DNA of 64,000 nucleotides. Origin: Flavobacterium sp. GTDB taxonomy: Bacteria; Bacteroidota; Bacteroidia; Flavobacteriales; Flavobacteriaceae. Every line of letters begins with the position of its first letter. Within the stretch, counting starts at the first letter, position 1. Of this stretch, positions 36,705 to 45,712 are shown piece by piece. The translations under genes and the position numbers were made by a program. The stretch is from assembly GCA_015234525.1 (NCBI GenBank), contig JADGMX010000020.1:1-64000 (forward strand). Direction: 5' to 3'. The notes beneath the pieces were generated by a model. The model did not search any database and was not told the origin of the DNA. It worked only from the letters and a program-made list of their open reading frames with translations.

Positions 36705-37487
36705 ATGGCAACCACATTTTATAAGTACCAGGGAACCGGCAACGATTTCGTTATGATTGACAATCGCGATGGCCGTTTTTTCAAAAAAGATGCCAGGCAA
36801 ATTGAACGTATCTGCGACCGACGATTTGGCATAGGAGCCGATGGATTGATTCTGTTGGAAAACGATCCTGATTATGATTTTCGGATGGTTTACTACAACA
36901 GTGATGGAAATGAAAGTTCAATGTGCGGAAATGGCGGAAGGTGCCTGGTTGCTTTTGCTAAGAAATTAGGAGTAATCACTGACCGATGCCGCTTTATCGC
37001 CGTTGATGGACCTCATGAGGCTGAAGTCTTGTCTGATGATACCATTTCACTGAAGATGAAAGATGTTGATTCTGTCAGATTGTCAGATGGTTATGTTTTT
37101 TTGGATACAGGTTCGCCTCATCATGTTGAAATGGTTGACGATGTTAACGAAATTGATGTAAAAAACCGAGGGGCTGAAATCCGTTACTCAAACCGTTACG
37201 GAGTTGGCGGTACCAACGTAAATTTTGTTACGAAGTTAGCTGAGGATCAGTTTTCAGTCCGAACCTATGAAAGAGGTGTTGAAGACGAGACCCTATCGTG
37301 CGGAACGGGTGTTACTGCTGTGGCCATCGCAATGAACGCAATAGGACATACCAATTCTAATCAAATGAAATTGAAAGTTTTGGGTGGTGAACTCGGAGTG
37401 TCGTTTAACAAAAATGATTCTGATTATACGGATGTTTGGCTTTCGGGTCCGGCGCAGTTCGTATTTTCAGGTGAAATCGCATTATGA
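36705..37487 (+). CDS. dapF: Diaminopimelate epimerase
   Basis: This 260-residue enzyme converts LL- to meso-diaminopimelate for lysine and peptidoglycan. The two catalytic cysteines are Cys74 (MCGNGGRC) and Cys199 (LSCGTGVTA). Length and motifs match the family. It overlaps the next gene by 4 bp (ATGA) and heads a cluster of cell-wall genes with mltG and a transglycosylase-like gene. Confidence 0.97.
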   Translation: MATTFYKYQGTGNDFVMIDNRDGRFFKKDARQIERICDRRFGIGADGLILLENDPDYDFRMVYYNSDGNESSMCGNGGRCLVAFAKKLGVITDRCRFIAVDGPHEAEVLSDDTISLKMKDVDSVRLSDGYVFLDTGSPHHVEMVDDVNEIDVKNRGAEIRYSNRYGVGGTNVNFVTKLAEDQFSVRTYERGVEDETLSCGTGVTAVAIAMNAIGHTNSNQMKLKVLGGELGVSFNKNDSDYTDVWLSGPAQFVFSGEIAL

Positions 37488-38014
37488 TAACAACTTTAAG
37501 AGGCGAAAACATTTATTTGCGGGCACTTGAACCTGAGGACCTGGAATTTGTCTATCAGGTTGAAAACGATCAAACGATGTGGCATGTGAGCAACGCCCAA
37601 ACGCCGTGTAGCCGGTATTTTATACGACGATATCTCGAAAACGCGCAACAAGATATTTATGAGGCCAAACAACTCCGACTGGCAATTTGCAAAAACGGTC
37701 AATTTTCGGCAATTGGATTGATTGATTTGTTTGAGTACGATCCAAAAAACCGCCGCGCAGGCATCGGAATCATCATCGGAACAAGCGAGCAGCGAAATAA
37801 AGGCATTGGCTCAGAAGCGTTGAAACTACTGATTGACTACGCGTTCGGTCCATTAAATCTGAATCAGTTATTTGCAAATATCGATGTGGATAATGAAGCA
37901 AGTCTGAACCTTTTTTCTAAATTTGGGTTTTTGAAAGTTGGCGTAAAAAAGCAATGGAACCTGATAGACGGTGTTTTTCATGACGAAGCGCTCTTTCAAC
38001 TCATCAATCAATAA
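37484..38014 (+). CDS. GNAT family N-acetyltransferase (RimJ/RimL type)
   Basis: This 176-residue protein has the GNAT fold, with the acetyl-CoA-binding segment around IGIIIGTSEQRNKGIGSEAL (about 94-113). The N-terminal LRALEPEDLEFVYQVEND is typical of RimJ/RimL- or SpeG-like members. The substrate is not evident. It is coupled to dapF by an ATGA overlap. Confidence 0.88.
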   Translation: MITTLRGENIYLRALEPEDLEFVYQVENDQTMWHVSNAQTPCSRYFIRRYLENAQQDIYEAKQLRLAICKNGQFSAIGLIDLFEYDPKNRRAGIGIIIGTSEQRNKGIGSEALKLLIDYAFGPLNLNQLFANIDVDNEASLNLFSKFGFLKVGVKKQWNLIDGVFHDEALFQLINQ

Positions 38015-38029
38015 CTTAATCCGAACCAC

Positions 38030-39070
38030 TTGAACCTTAAAAAAATCGCCATAACTTTATCTGTAGTTTTGATCTTTGGACTCATTATCTACGGATATCT
38101 TCTCTACCGTGATATTTTCACCAATAACACCAAGTTTACCGATAAGGAAGTTTTTGTATACATTCCGACAAATGCAACTTATGATGATGTCCGCGATATT
38201 ATCGTGCCTTTTCTGGACGATTTGGAGCGATTTGAGACCGTTGCTGAAAAAAAATCATATCCGCAGAATGTTAAAGCCGGCCGTTTTTTGCTGAAACGCG
38301 GCATGAATTCGAATGAGATTGTTAATGCGTTGCGGCAGAATGTTCCGGTTGAGCTCGCTTTTAATAATCAAGAGCGTTTGGAGGATTTTGCTTCTCGAAT
38401 CGGAACTCAAATTGAAGCCGACAGTATTTCGTTGATGAAAGCGTTTACCGATCCTAAGTTTTTGGAAGAAAACGGATTTAATGAGGCTAATGTTCTTGCG
38501 ATGTTTATACCTAATTCGTACGAGTTTTACTGGAATACTGATGCTGAAAAGTTTCGCGACCGAATGGCAAAAGAATATCGAAATTTCTGGACTGAAGAGC
38601 GCAAGGCCAAAGCACAAGCTCAAAATCTGACGCCAATTGAAGTGTCTGTTCTGGCATCCATCGTTCACAAGGAAACGGTAAAGATAGATGAGCGTCCGCG
38701 GGTAGCCGGCGTTTATCTAAACCGACTCGGCCGTGGAATGAAGCTTGAGGCCGATCCAACGGTTATATACGCGGTCAAGAAAAACGAATCAGATTTTAAC
38801 AAGGTGATTAAACGCGTGCTTTTTAGAGATCTCGAAACCGATTCGCCTTACAATACATATAAGTATGAAGGTCTGCCGCCGGGGCCGATCGCGATGCCTG
38901 ATATTTCAGCTGTTGACGCGGTTTTAAATCCCGAAAAACACAATTATATCTATTTCTGCGCTAGCGTTACCAACTTTGGCTACCATGAATTTGCGGTAAC
39001 ATTGGCGCAACATGAGGCAAACAGACGTAAATATGTGGCGTGGATCAACAGCCAAAACATAAAGCGTTAA
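38030..39070 (+). CDS. mltG: Endolytic transglycosylase MltG
   Basis: This 346-residue inner-membrane enzyme cuts nascent glycan strands and sets their length. It has one N-terminal helix (about 5-24), a LysM-like region and the YceG core. The conserved motif reads ASIVHKET, keeping the second Glu that is invariant in the family, and LNRLGRGMKLEADPTVIYA follows. The start is TTG at 38030; the N-terminus (MNLKKI) matches relatives, and no ATG exists upstream in frame after the previous stop. The next gene starts just after its stop codon. Confidence 0.93.
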   Translation: MNLKKIAITLSVVLIFGLIIYGYLLYRDIFTNNTKFTDKEVFVYIPTNATYDDVRDIIVPFLDDLERFETVAEKKSYPQNVKAGRFLLKRGMNSNEIVNALRQNVPVELAFNNQERLEDFASRIGTQIEADSISLMKAFTDPKFLEENGFNEANVLAMFIPNSYEFYWNTDAEKFRDRMAKEYRNFWTEERKAKAQAQNLTPIEVSVLASIVHKETVKIDERPRVAGVYLNRLGRGMKLEADPTVIYAVKKNESDFNKVIKRVLFRDLETDSPYNTYKYEGLPPGPIAMPDISAVDAVLNPEKHNYIYFCASVTNFGYHEFAVTLAQHEANRRKYVAWINSQNIKR

Positions 39071-39072
39071 TT

Positions 39073-39984
39073 GTGTTCTGCCGTAGCCTGCTGGCGATAC
39101 TGATTTTAATTCTTTTTTCAGAAAGCGGCTTGGGCCAAAAATCGGATTTTTTAAAACCGTCAGATTCTTTGGATTCCAGCCGATTAAAAACGGTCATTAT
39201 CGGACAAGGCGTTGCGATTTCGGGTACTTTGTACTTGTTGAATCAGTCTTGGTACGCTGATTATCCGAAAACGAATTTCCACTTAATCAATGATAATGCG
39301 CAGTGGCTTCAAATGGATAAGGCGGGCCATGTATTTGCGTCGTATCATTTTAGCCGGGTTGGCAGCGAATTATTAAATTGGTCAGGCGTCAATAAAAAAG
39401 ATCAATTAATCTATGGTGCATCAGCCGGATTTGCGTTTATGTCAGCAGTGGAAATCCTCGACGGACATTCAGCGAAATGGGGCGCATCGTGGGGAGATAT
39501 AATTGCTAATTTCAGCGGAAGCGCATTATATGTTTCGCAGGAAATACTTTGGAGCGAACAACGTATCATTCCAAAATTTTCGTTTCATCAAACGCCTTAT
39601 GCATCGGCTAGACCAACGGTTTTGGGAAGTTCGTTATCGGAACAAATCCTGAAAGATTACAACGGGCAAACCTATTGGCTATCGGCAAATATTAACTCGT
39701 TTGTAAGGTCGGCTTCTGTTCCAAACTGGCTGAATCTCGCCGTCGGATACGGTGCCGAAGGAATGATCACCGGCGATGATACTTTGGTTAATACTGTTTT
39801 CTTTGACGAAAAACAACGCACACGACAATTCTATCTTAGTCTCGACGTCGATCTGACACGAATCGAGACGCAATCACATTTTCTAAAAACACTTTTCTCG
39901 GTAATTAACACCGTTAAAATTCCGGCGCCTTCAATCGAAGTCAATGATAGAGGCGTGGTTAAGTTTCATCCATTATACTTTTAG
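39073..39984 (+). CDS. DUF2279 family exported protein
   Basis: This protein of about 303 residues has a signal peptide (to about residue 22) and the DUF2279 signature (MDKAGHVFASYHFSRVGSE, and GASWGDIIANFSGSALY). The family is annotated as a predicted periplasmic or lipoprotein of unknown function in Bacteroidota. I chose GTG at 39073, two bases after the mltG stop, because it gives a normal signal peptide. Another GTG at 39040 lies inside mltG. The conserved His and Asp residues may mean enzymatic activity, which is untested. Confidence 0.7.
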   Translation: MFCRSLLAILILILFSESGLGQKSDFLKPSDSLDSSRLKTVIIGQGVAISGTLYLLNQSWYADYPKTNFHLINDNAQWLQMDKAGHVFASYHFSRVGSELLNWSGVNKKDQLIYGASAGFAFMSAVEILDGHSAKWGASWGDIIANFSGSALYVSQEILWSEQRIIPKFSFHQTPYASARPTVLGSSLSEQILKDYNGQTYWLSANINSFVRSASVPNWLNLAVGYGAEGMITGDDTLVNTVFFDEKQRTRQFYLSLDVDLTRIETQSHFLKTLFSVINTVKIPAPSIEVNDRGVVKFHPLYF

Positions 39985-40026
39985 AAAACATTAACTTGTT
40001 GATTATCAGCTTTAAGTAAAAAGTTG

Positions 40027-40034
40027 TATATTTG
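40027..40034 (+). promoter_or_regulatory. TAnnTTTG promoter element of the transglycosylase-like gene
   Basis: An exact TATATTTG box lies 48 bp before the ATG, which predicts a 45-nt leader. A TTG is found 25 bp upstream, longer than the usual spacing. Confidence 0.45.
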
Positions 40035-40082
40035 CCCTCGCAGAAATTTCCTCACGGGACAGCGTAGGAAGAAAACTTATTT

Positions 40083-40724
40083 ATGTCAAAAAAATGGATA
40101 TATTACATTTCGGTTACACTTATTGTTACATTTATTAGCTTCGGTTTCAGACCGGCAAAAGCAGAAGATCACGCATGGTTCCTGGTCGATGAGACTCAGG
40201 AAATGATTTACGAATATCCTTCCCAAAACGTTACTGATTACAAAAGCCACAATATTCCATTTACAGGAAGATTTTTCATTGGCTACAAAGAAGCCCTTGC
40301 ATTTAAAGAAAGTCAGGGCAAATACAACAAGATCAACACCCATGGTTATATGGGTAAATATCAGTTCGGCGCACAAACACTTCGTTCGATCGGCATTCAC
40401 GACAGCATGGCATTCATGCAAAGTCCGAAACTTCAGGAAAAAGCGTTTATCGCATTAGTTTCAAAGAATAAAGGCTTATTGGCCAAAGAAATTGAACTTT
40501 ATAGTGGAAAAGTCATCAACGGAATTCACATCACTGAATCTGGAATACTTGCTGCCGCTCATTTGGGCGGAGTGGGATCAGTTAAAAAGTTTTTCCGAAC
40601 CAAAGGTAGAAGCTATCCTCGCGACAAATACGGAACATCGCTGGCAAGCTATATGAAGCGTTTTGCTGGCTATGAAACATCGTCGATTCCGGCTAATCCA
40701 AATGCGACAATAAAAAGCATTTAA
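40083..40724 (+). CDS. Transglycosylase-like exported protein
   Basis: This 213-residue protein has an N-terminal signal peptide (to about residue 27). The segment ALAFKESQGKYN, with E76 as catalytic Glu candidate, and HGYMGKYQFGAQTL (87-100) resemble the active site of SLT/lysozyme-fold enzymes that cut peptidoglycan. HLGGVGSVKKF near the C-terminus fits the same fold. It follows other cell-wall genes. Lytic activity is inferred from motifs only. Confidence 0.75.
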   Translation: MSKKWIYYISVTLIVTFISFGFRPAKAEDHAWFLVDETQEMIYEYPSQNVTDYKSHNIPFTGRFFIGYKEALAFKESQGKYNKINTHGYMGKYQFGAQTLRSIGIHDSMAFMQSPKLQEKAFIALVSKNKGLLAKEIELYSGKVINGIHITESGILAAAHLGGVGSVKKFFRTKGRSYPRDKYGTSLASYMKRFAGYETSSIPANPNATIKSI

Positions 40725-40744
40725 GCCCTCAATCACAATCATAT

Positions 40745-40780
40745 AAAAAAAAACCTGTCGTTTATCCGGCAGGTTTTTTT
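40745..40780. terminator. Bidirectional terminator overlapping a stop codon
   Basis: A CCTG / CAGG stem with an inner CG pair is flanked by nine A residues and seven T residues. The T run overlaps the stop codon of the minus-strand rsmI gene. It lies between convergent genes. Confidence 0.85.
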
Positions 40781-41495
40781 ATTTGTGAATGATAAAGATC
40801 GCGGGGCGGTTATGAAGGTCGACAGCTGTCTTTTTCCATTCCGACACGCGCAGGGTTTTGATGAATTCGGTCGGAAGTGTAATATCTGCCGCAACGCAAA
40901 CCCTTGTATTTGGTTGTAGCGCCTGTAATACATCATCAAGCATCTTATTGTTGCGATACGGAGTTTCGATAAACAACTGCGATTGATTTTTGTCTGCCGA
41001 TAGTTTTTCGAGGTTTTTGAGCATTTGCTTTTTTTCGGCCTTTTCGATAGGTAAGTAGCCGTTAAAAGCGAAGTTCTGCCCATTCATGCCCGATGCCATC
41101 ATCGCAAGCAAAAGCGAACTTGGCCCTACCAGCGGAATAACTTTAATTCCTTTTTCGTGTGCGATTTTTACAATGACAGCGCCAGGGTCGGCAACGCCCG
41201 GACATCCCGCATCCGACATTAAACCCATGTCAATACCGTTGAGGCACGGTGCGAGCATTTTTAAATGTTCGGAAGGATCAGTGTGTTTATTGAGTTGGCT
41301 GAGTTTTAAACTTGCCTGAACTTTTTCTGGGGCAATTGCTTTGACGAACTTTCGCGCCGCCTTTTCGTTTTCAACCACATAATGGTCTAACAACATTATT
41401 GCACGCTTAACCGTGTGCGGCATAACATCAAGCGGATCGACGTCGCCCAATGTCGTTGGGATTAAATATAATTTACCGGGAATTGATCGCTCCAT
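40779..41495 (-). CDS. rsmI: SAM-dependent methyltransferase, RsmI-like (tetrapyrrole methylase fold)
   Basis: This 238-residue protein has the tetrapyrrole methylase fold of RsmI, which 2'-O-methylates C1402 of 16S rRNA. Segments are GKLYLIPTTLGD (N-terminus), GLMSDAGCPGVADPGA and LVGPSSLLLAMMASG. It is a divergent RsmI variant of the kind common in Bacteroidota, so the exact target is not certain. I chose the ATG at 41495, which overlaps the stop of the phosphatase gene as TAATG. A longer frame starting inside that gene adds 14 residues unlike the family. Confidence 0.85.
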   Translation of the reverse strand: MERSIPGKLYLIPTTLGDVDPLDVMPHTVKRAIMLLDHYVVENEKAARKFVKAIAPEKVQASLKLSQLNKHTDPSEHLKMLAPCLNGIDMGLMSDAGCPGVADPGAVIVKIAHEKGIKVIPLVGPSSLLLAMMASGMNGQNFAFNGYLPIEKAEKKQMLKNLEKLSADKNQSQLFIETPYRNNKMLDDVLQALQPNTRVCVAADITLPTEFIKTLRVSEWKKTAVDLHNRPAIFIIHK

Positions 41496-41965
41496 TACGA
41501 GTGTTTTTTGATCAGCTTTCCGGCAATAATGTCGCAAGCTTGATCGAGCATCTGATAGACTGTTGTAAATCCGTTTTCCATTCCGAAGTAAGGATCGGGA
41601 ACATCGACTTTCTCACCTGGAAATAATTCGTCAAGTATCAACTTAACTTTATTTCTTTGCTCGTCGGTCTGTGCTAGTGAGATCACATCTTTGTAATTTT
41701 CACCATCCATAACATAGATGTAGTCAGCGGAGTTGAAATCATCAGCAGTAAACTGACGTCCTTTTTGCTTTGAGATATCGAGTCCGTTCTTTTGCGCAGT
41801 TGCGATCGACCTTTGATCGGGTTGTTTGCCAACGTGCCAATGACCGGTTCCGGCTGAATCGACTATAAATTTATCCTTCGGAAGCTTTGAAGCTAGCAAT
41901 CCTTCGGCTAACGGCGAACGGCAAATGTTACCGAGACAAACCATCAGGATTTTTACAGGCTTCAT
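41495..41965 (-). CDS. Low-molecular-weight protein-tyrosine phosphatase
   Basis: This 156-residue enzyme has the P-loop C10-LGNIC-R16-S at the N-terminus and the general acid Asp124 in VPDPYFG. Low-molecular-weight phosphatases often act on tyrosine kinases of capsule export or in stress. No kinase gene is in the window. The gene lies between dnaA and rsmI, 12 bp after dnaA, and is probably in one operon with them. Confidence 0.95.
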   Translation of the reverse strand: MKPVKILMVCLGNICRSPLAEGLLASKLPKDKFIVDSAGTGHWHVGKQPDQRSIATAQKNGLDISKQKGRQFTADDFNSADYIYVMDGENYKDVISLAQTDEQRNKVKLILDELFPGEKVDVPDPYFGMENGFTTVYQMLDQACDIIAGKLIKKHS

Positions 41966-41977
41966 AATAGTATTTTT

Positions 41978-43405
41978 TTATACAGATAATTTCTTCTGGA
42001 TGTCATCGACAAACTTTTTGAACTGCTTGTCGGTCGATACAAGGTTGTCAACAGTCTTACACGCGTGTAAGACGGTAGCATGATCGCGGTCGCCAATTTG
42101 AGAACCAATATTTGCTAATGATGCTTTTGTATACTTCTTGGCAAAGAACATGGCAAGCTGACGAGCCTGAACAACATGACGTTTTCTGGTTTTCGACTGT
42201 AAAGTGTCGAGATCAAGTTGGAAATAATCCGACACCACTTTTTGGATATAGTCGATTGAAATTTCGCGTTTGATGTTTTTGACGAATTTCTCAACAACGT
42301 GTTTTGCAAGATCGATGGTGACTTCCTTTTTATTGAAAGACGATTGTGCGATCAATGAAATAATGGCACCTTCAAGTTCTCGAACATTCGATTTAATGTT
42401 TCTCGCCACATATTCGATGATATCTTCCGGCATTTCAACGCCGTCACGATATAGAATATTTTTAAGTATCGAAATACGTGTTTCGTAATCGGGCTGATGA
42501 AGTTCAGCTGAAAGTCCCCATTTGAAACGGGAAAGCAATCGCTGTTCAATATCCTGCATGTCAACTGGCGCCTTATCTGAAGTCAGAATAACCTGTTTTC
42601 CATTTTGGTGCAGGTAGTTGAAAATGTGGAAAAACACATCTTGCGTGCCGGATTTTCCCGATAGAAATTGAACGTCATCAATGATCAAAACATCAATCAA
42701 TTGATAAAAATGAATAAAATCGTTTCTGCTGTTTTTCTTTACTGAATCGATATATTGCTGGGTAAAGATTTCAGCTGAAATATATAGTACGGTTTTCTCC
42801 GGATACTTGTCTTTAATCTCAACACCAATTGCATGAGCAAGGTGCGTTTTTCCTAGACCGACTCCGCCGAAAATCAAAAGCGGATTAAACGACGTTCCTC
42901 CTGGTTTGTTGGCAACTGCCATACCTGCCGATCGGGCAAGACGGTTTGAGTCACCTTCTAGAAAGTTGTCAAAACTGTAATTTGCATTAAGTTGCGATTC
43001 GATCTTGAGGTTTCTGATACCCGGAATCACGAAAGGATTCTTGAGTTCAGGATTTAAGTTTTTAAATGGAGCATCGACTTCCTGCGTTTTCATCGGACTT
43101 CTATGCGCACTTGGCAATTGTTCCGTAAACGGTTGCTTATTGCCATAAGTGTTTTCCATTTTGATTTTATAAAGTAACTTTGCGTTTTTGCCGAGTTCTT
43201 TTGTAAGGGCGACTTTTAGCAATTTTACATAATGCTCTTCTAGCCATTCGTAGAAGAATTTGCTGGGAACCTGGATGTATAACGCGTTATCTGTTAGCTC
43301 AACTGACTTAATCGGTTCGAACCAAGTTTTGTAGGCTTGATCCTGGATGTTGTCCTTTATGAAAAGCAGACAATTTTCCCATACTGATTGCGCAGTTTTG
43401 TTCAT
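41978..43405 (-). CDS. dnaA: Chromosomal replication initiator protein DnaA
   Basis: This 475-residue initiator has an N-terminal domain (1-90), a linker and an AAA+ domain with GGVGLGKTHL (Walker A) and IIDDVQFLSG (Walker B). The C-terminal helix-turn-helix carries the signature DHATVLHACKTV. Length is normal. It is divergent from a thioesterase gene. The upstream 190 bp holds no array of DnaA boxes that I could see, so the replication origin is not shown to be here. Confidence 0.98.
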   Translation of the reverse strand: MNKTAQSVWENCLLFIKDNIQDQAYKTWFEPIKSVELTDNALYIQVPSKFFYEWLEEHYVKLLKVALTKELGKNAKLLYKIKMENTYGNKQPFTEQLPSAHRSPMKTQEVDAPFKNLNPELKNPFVIPGIRNLKIESQLNANYSFDNFLEGDSNRLARSAGMAVANKPGGTSFNPLLIFGGVGLGKTHLAHAIGVEIKDKYPEKTVLYISAEIFTQQYIDSVKKNSRNDFIHFYQLIDVLIIDDVQFLSGKSGTQDVFFHIFNYLHQNGKQVILTSDKAPVDMQDIEQRLLSRFKWGLSAELHQPDYETRISILKNILYRDGVEMPEDIIEYVARNIKSNVRELEGAIISLIAQSSFNKKEVTIDLAKHVVEKFVKNIKREISIDYIQKVVSDYFQLDLDTLQSKTRKRHVVQARQLAMFFAKKYTKASLANIGSQIGDRDHATVLHACKTVDNLVSTDKQFKKFVDDIQKKLSV

Positions 43406-43594
43406 ATTTCGAGGTAAAAAAGTATTGTTTTGTTAAAGATTATCCTACAAAAGAATTGTGCTTCTTTTTCCAGGATTAGGGAAGACAAATATGTGAACAA
43501 TATTCGTTAAAAAAAAATTTAAAGCAGGTTGATTTTTCCGAATTATTGTCGTAAGTCTACAGTTTCAACCAATGTCAATAACCAATAAATTATA

Positions 43595-44005
43595 ATGAAA
43601 GAACATCAGATTCAAGTACGCGTAAGGTACTCAGAGACAGATCAAATGGGCGTGGTTTATCACGGTAATTATTTGCCGTATTTTGAAATCGGCAGGGTGG
43701 AATGGCTTAGAAATCAAGGGGTTTCGTACAAAAGTCTTGAAGAAAATGGTGTTGGCTTACCGATTGTCTCACTGACTCTTAACTATAAAAAGCCGGCCCG
43801 CTACGACGATCTGCTTACAGTTAAAACAATTCTGCGTGAACAAAAATCCGTCAAAATTTCCTACGATTGCGAAATCTACAATGAACAGAACGAGTTGTTA
43901 ACAACTGGTCACTTTTTGCTGGTTTTTGTCGACCTCAAAACCGGCCGTCCAACGCCGCCGCCCGACCATATTTTGCGAATTTTAGATGAAATCGAACACG
44001 CCTAA
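43595..44005 (+). CDS. YbgC/4-hydroxybenzoyl-CoA-type acyl-CoA thioesterase
   Basis: This 136-residue protein is a hotdog-fold thioesterase. YSETDQMGVVYHGNYLPYFE (13-32) contains the active-site Asp of the 4HBT family and the HxNYxxYxE pattern. Such enzymes hydrolyse acyl-CoA or acyl-ACP in the cytosol; in proteobacteria YbgC is linked to the Tol-Pal envelope genes, which are not present here. The gene meets the minus-strand YigZ gene 13 bp downstream. Confidence 0.92.
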   Translation: MKEHQIQVRVRYSETDQMGVVYHGNYLPYFEIGRVEWLRNQGVSYKSLEENGVGLPIVSLTLNYKKPARYDDLLTVKTILREQKSVKISYDCEIYNEQNELLTTGHFLLVFVDLKTGRPTPPPDHILRILDEIEHA

Positions 44006-44018
44006 TCCAAACTTTCGG

Positions 44019-44630
44019 CTAATCGATTCTTACAACCGAAATTCCGCTGTAGTCCGTGAAAATTTGGTCGATCAAACCAGCTGCATTTTTTCGGACTTCA
44101 ATCAAAAGTTGGCACCGCAAATCGCTGTTTTGACCGATGATCTGGAAATTATTTTCCTTAATCAATCGCATGGCTTTGTTCATTTGCGGATAATCGAAAG
44201 CTAGTGAAAATTGAACCGTGATGGTTTTCTCGATAATTTCGGCTTGTTCGAGTGCCATCTGGGCCGCAAGTTTGTAAGCCGACATCAATCCGCCGACACC
44301 AAGTTTGACGCCGCCAAAAAATCGTACAACAACAACGAGTACATTAGTAAGTGAAAATGCGCGAATCTGGCCATAAATAGGCATTCCGGCTGAATTTCCG
44401 GGTTCGCCATCGTCATTTGCTCGAAAGGTAATTTGTTCGGTACCGATTTGATACGCATAACAAAAGTGAACCGCGCCAACATGTTGCTTTCGTAGGGCTT
44501 CAAGATGCAGTTTTACATCTGCCTCAGATTCGACCGGAAATGCGTACCCGTAGAATTTGCTGCCTTTTTCCTTGTATAAAACTTCGTCAGATGGCGCATT
44601 TAACGTTTGATATGTTTCAATTGATTCCAC
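44019..44630 (-). CDS. YigZ/IMPACT family protein
   Basis: This 203-residue protein has the IMPACT N-terminal domain (KGSKFYGYAFPV at about 22-33; RANDDGEPGNSAGMPIYGQI around 74-93; VRFFGGVKLGVGGL around 102-115) and a YigZ C-terminal domain. Homologues bind ribosomes or act as proline-peptidase-like regulators; the role in bacteria is not settled. The start codon is GTG and overlaps the ribD stop as TAGTG, so the two are coupled. Confidence 0.92.
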   Translation of the reverse strand: MESIETYQTLNAPSDEVLYKEKGSKFYGYAFPVESEADVKLHLEALRKQHVGAVHFCYAYQIGTEQITFRANDDGEPGNSAGMPIYGQIRAFSLTNVLVVVVRFFGGVKLGVGGLMSAYKLAAQMALEQAEIIEKTITVQFSLAFDYPQMNKAMRLIKENNFQIIGQNSDLRCQLLIEVRKNAAGLIDQIFTDYSGISVVRID

Positions 44631-45661
44631 TATTTGTGATAAATTTCAAGCGTATCGTCGCTAATTTGTTCGATCCGACTCGGCGTCTGGTTGAAAAATG
44701 GCGCTTTTATTCCGCTGCCAAAAACGGACTTACCTTTAAATCGCCGCACTTCGTCCCAAATTTCGGCATCGATGAAACTCTGCAGCGTTTTCGCACCGCC
44801 TTCTACGATAACCGACGTAATCTGATTTTTGTACAATATGGTAAGTATTGAGCTCACCGAAAAATCTTCGGTCAATTCGACCTTCACGTGAGCCGGCGCA
44901 GCAAATATCGGATTGGATGTAATTACTATTGTGTCAGCCGAGTTGTCAATTATTGCCGCTTCCGCAGATGTTTTACCGCTCTTATCAAGGACAACTCGAA
45001 CCGGATTGTTGCCTGTCCATTCCCGGACGGTCAGCGATGGATTATCGTCGAGTACGGTGTTAGTCCCAACCAGAATCGCATGCTCCTCGCTTCGCCATTT
45101 GTGTACCAATTGACGCGATAACGATCCTGAGATCCATACCGGTTTGCGATCACTTTTGTTTGACGGCGCGATGAAACCATCAGCAGTTTCGGCCCATTTC
45201 AAAATCACAAATGGTCGTTTCTCTAGCATAAAAGTGAAAAACCGTTTGTTGAGCGCTTCGCATTCGGCTACTAAAACGCCGATTGTAACATCAATTCCCG
45301 CTTCTAATAACTTCTTGACGCCATTTCCCTTGACAACCGAATTCGAATCAACGGTTCCGATTACCACTTTTTTGATACCGCTTGCCACAATCAGATCGGC
45401 GCAAGGAGCCGTTTTTCCGTAATGTGAACAAGGTTCCAGATTTACGTATAAAGTTGACCGGGAGAGAAGCGACTTGTCGGATACCGATTCAATTGCGAAG
45501 ACTTCAGCGTGAGGACCGCCGGCTTTTCGATGCCACCCCTCGCCAATTATATTATCTTTGCAAACGATGACACTTCCAACAAGCGGATTCGGACGGGTTG
45601 TTCCCATTCCATTTTCCGCAAGTTGCAAGCATCGCAACATATATTTTTCGTGCTTTTTCAC
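44630..45661 (-). CDS. ribD: Riboflavin biosynthesis bifunctional deaminase/reductase
   Basis: This enzyme of about 343 residues has an N-terminal cytidine-deaminase-like domain with the zinc motifs HAEVFAI and PCSHYGKTAPC, and a C-terminal reductase domain (ILKWAETADGFIAP). Both steps belong to riboflavin synthesis from GTP. I chose a GTG start at 45661 because the sequence from there (KKHEKYMLRCLQLA) lines up with RibD N-termini. A longer frame from 45787 would overlap prmC and is unlikely. A TAnnTTTG box lies five bases before this GTG. Confidence 0.93.
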   Translation of the reverse strand: MKKHEKYMLRCLQLAENGMGTTRPNPLVGSVIVCKDNIIGEGWHRKAGGPHAEVFAIESVSDKSLLSRSTLYVNLEPCSHYGKTAPCADLIVASGIKKVVIGTVDSNSVVKGNGVKKLLEAGIDVTIGVLVAECEALNKRFFTFMLEKRPFVILKWAETADGFIAPSNKSDRKPVWISGSLSRQLVHKWRSEEHAILVGTNTVLDDNPSLTVREWTGNNPVRVVLDKSGKTSAEAAIIDNSADTIVITSNPIFAAPAHVKVELTEDFSVSSILTILYKNQITSVIVEGGAKTLQSFIDAEIWDEVRRFKGKSVFGSGIKAPFFNQTPSRIEQISDDTLEIYHK

Positions 45662-45665
45662 GATG

Positions 45666-45673
45666 CAAAAATA
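45666..45673 (-). promoter_or_regulatory. TAnnTTTG box abutting the ribD start
   Basis: TATTTTTG on the minus strand ends four bases before the GTG start, which would give an almost leaderless ribD mRNA. It could also be a chance match. The upstream TTG element is not evident. Confidence 0.35.
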
Positions 45674-45712
45674 GGCATTTGCGACGAAGCTTTGCCACCA
45701 TAATAACAATCG

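Noticed and set aside
38030..39070. Loss of a catalytic Glu in MltG because the motif reads IVHKET instead of IVEKET.
   Set aside because: The invariant Glu of the family is the one in K-E-T, which is present.
41496..41537. A longer start for the rsmI-like gene inside the phosphatase gene.
   Set aside because: The ATG at 41495 forms the TAATG overlap and matches family length; the extra residues do not.
43440..43500. DnaA-box-like sequences (TTATCCTACA and TGTGAACAA) upstream of dnaA, suggesting an origin.
   Set aside because: One has an inserted base and the other a mismatch. There is no cluster, so an origin cannot be claimed.
45553..45560. An exact TATCTTTG promoter box on the plus strand, 150 bp before prmC.
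   Set aside because: It lies inside ribD with no TTG partner at a proper distance; eight-base boxes of this degeneracy occur by chance.
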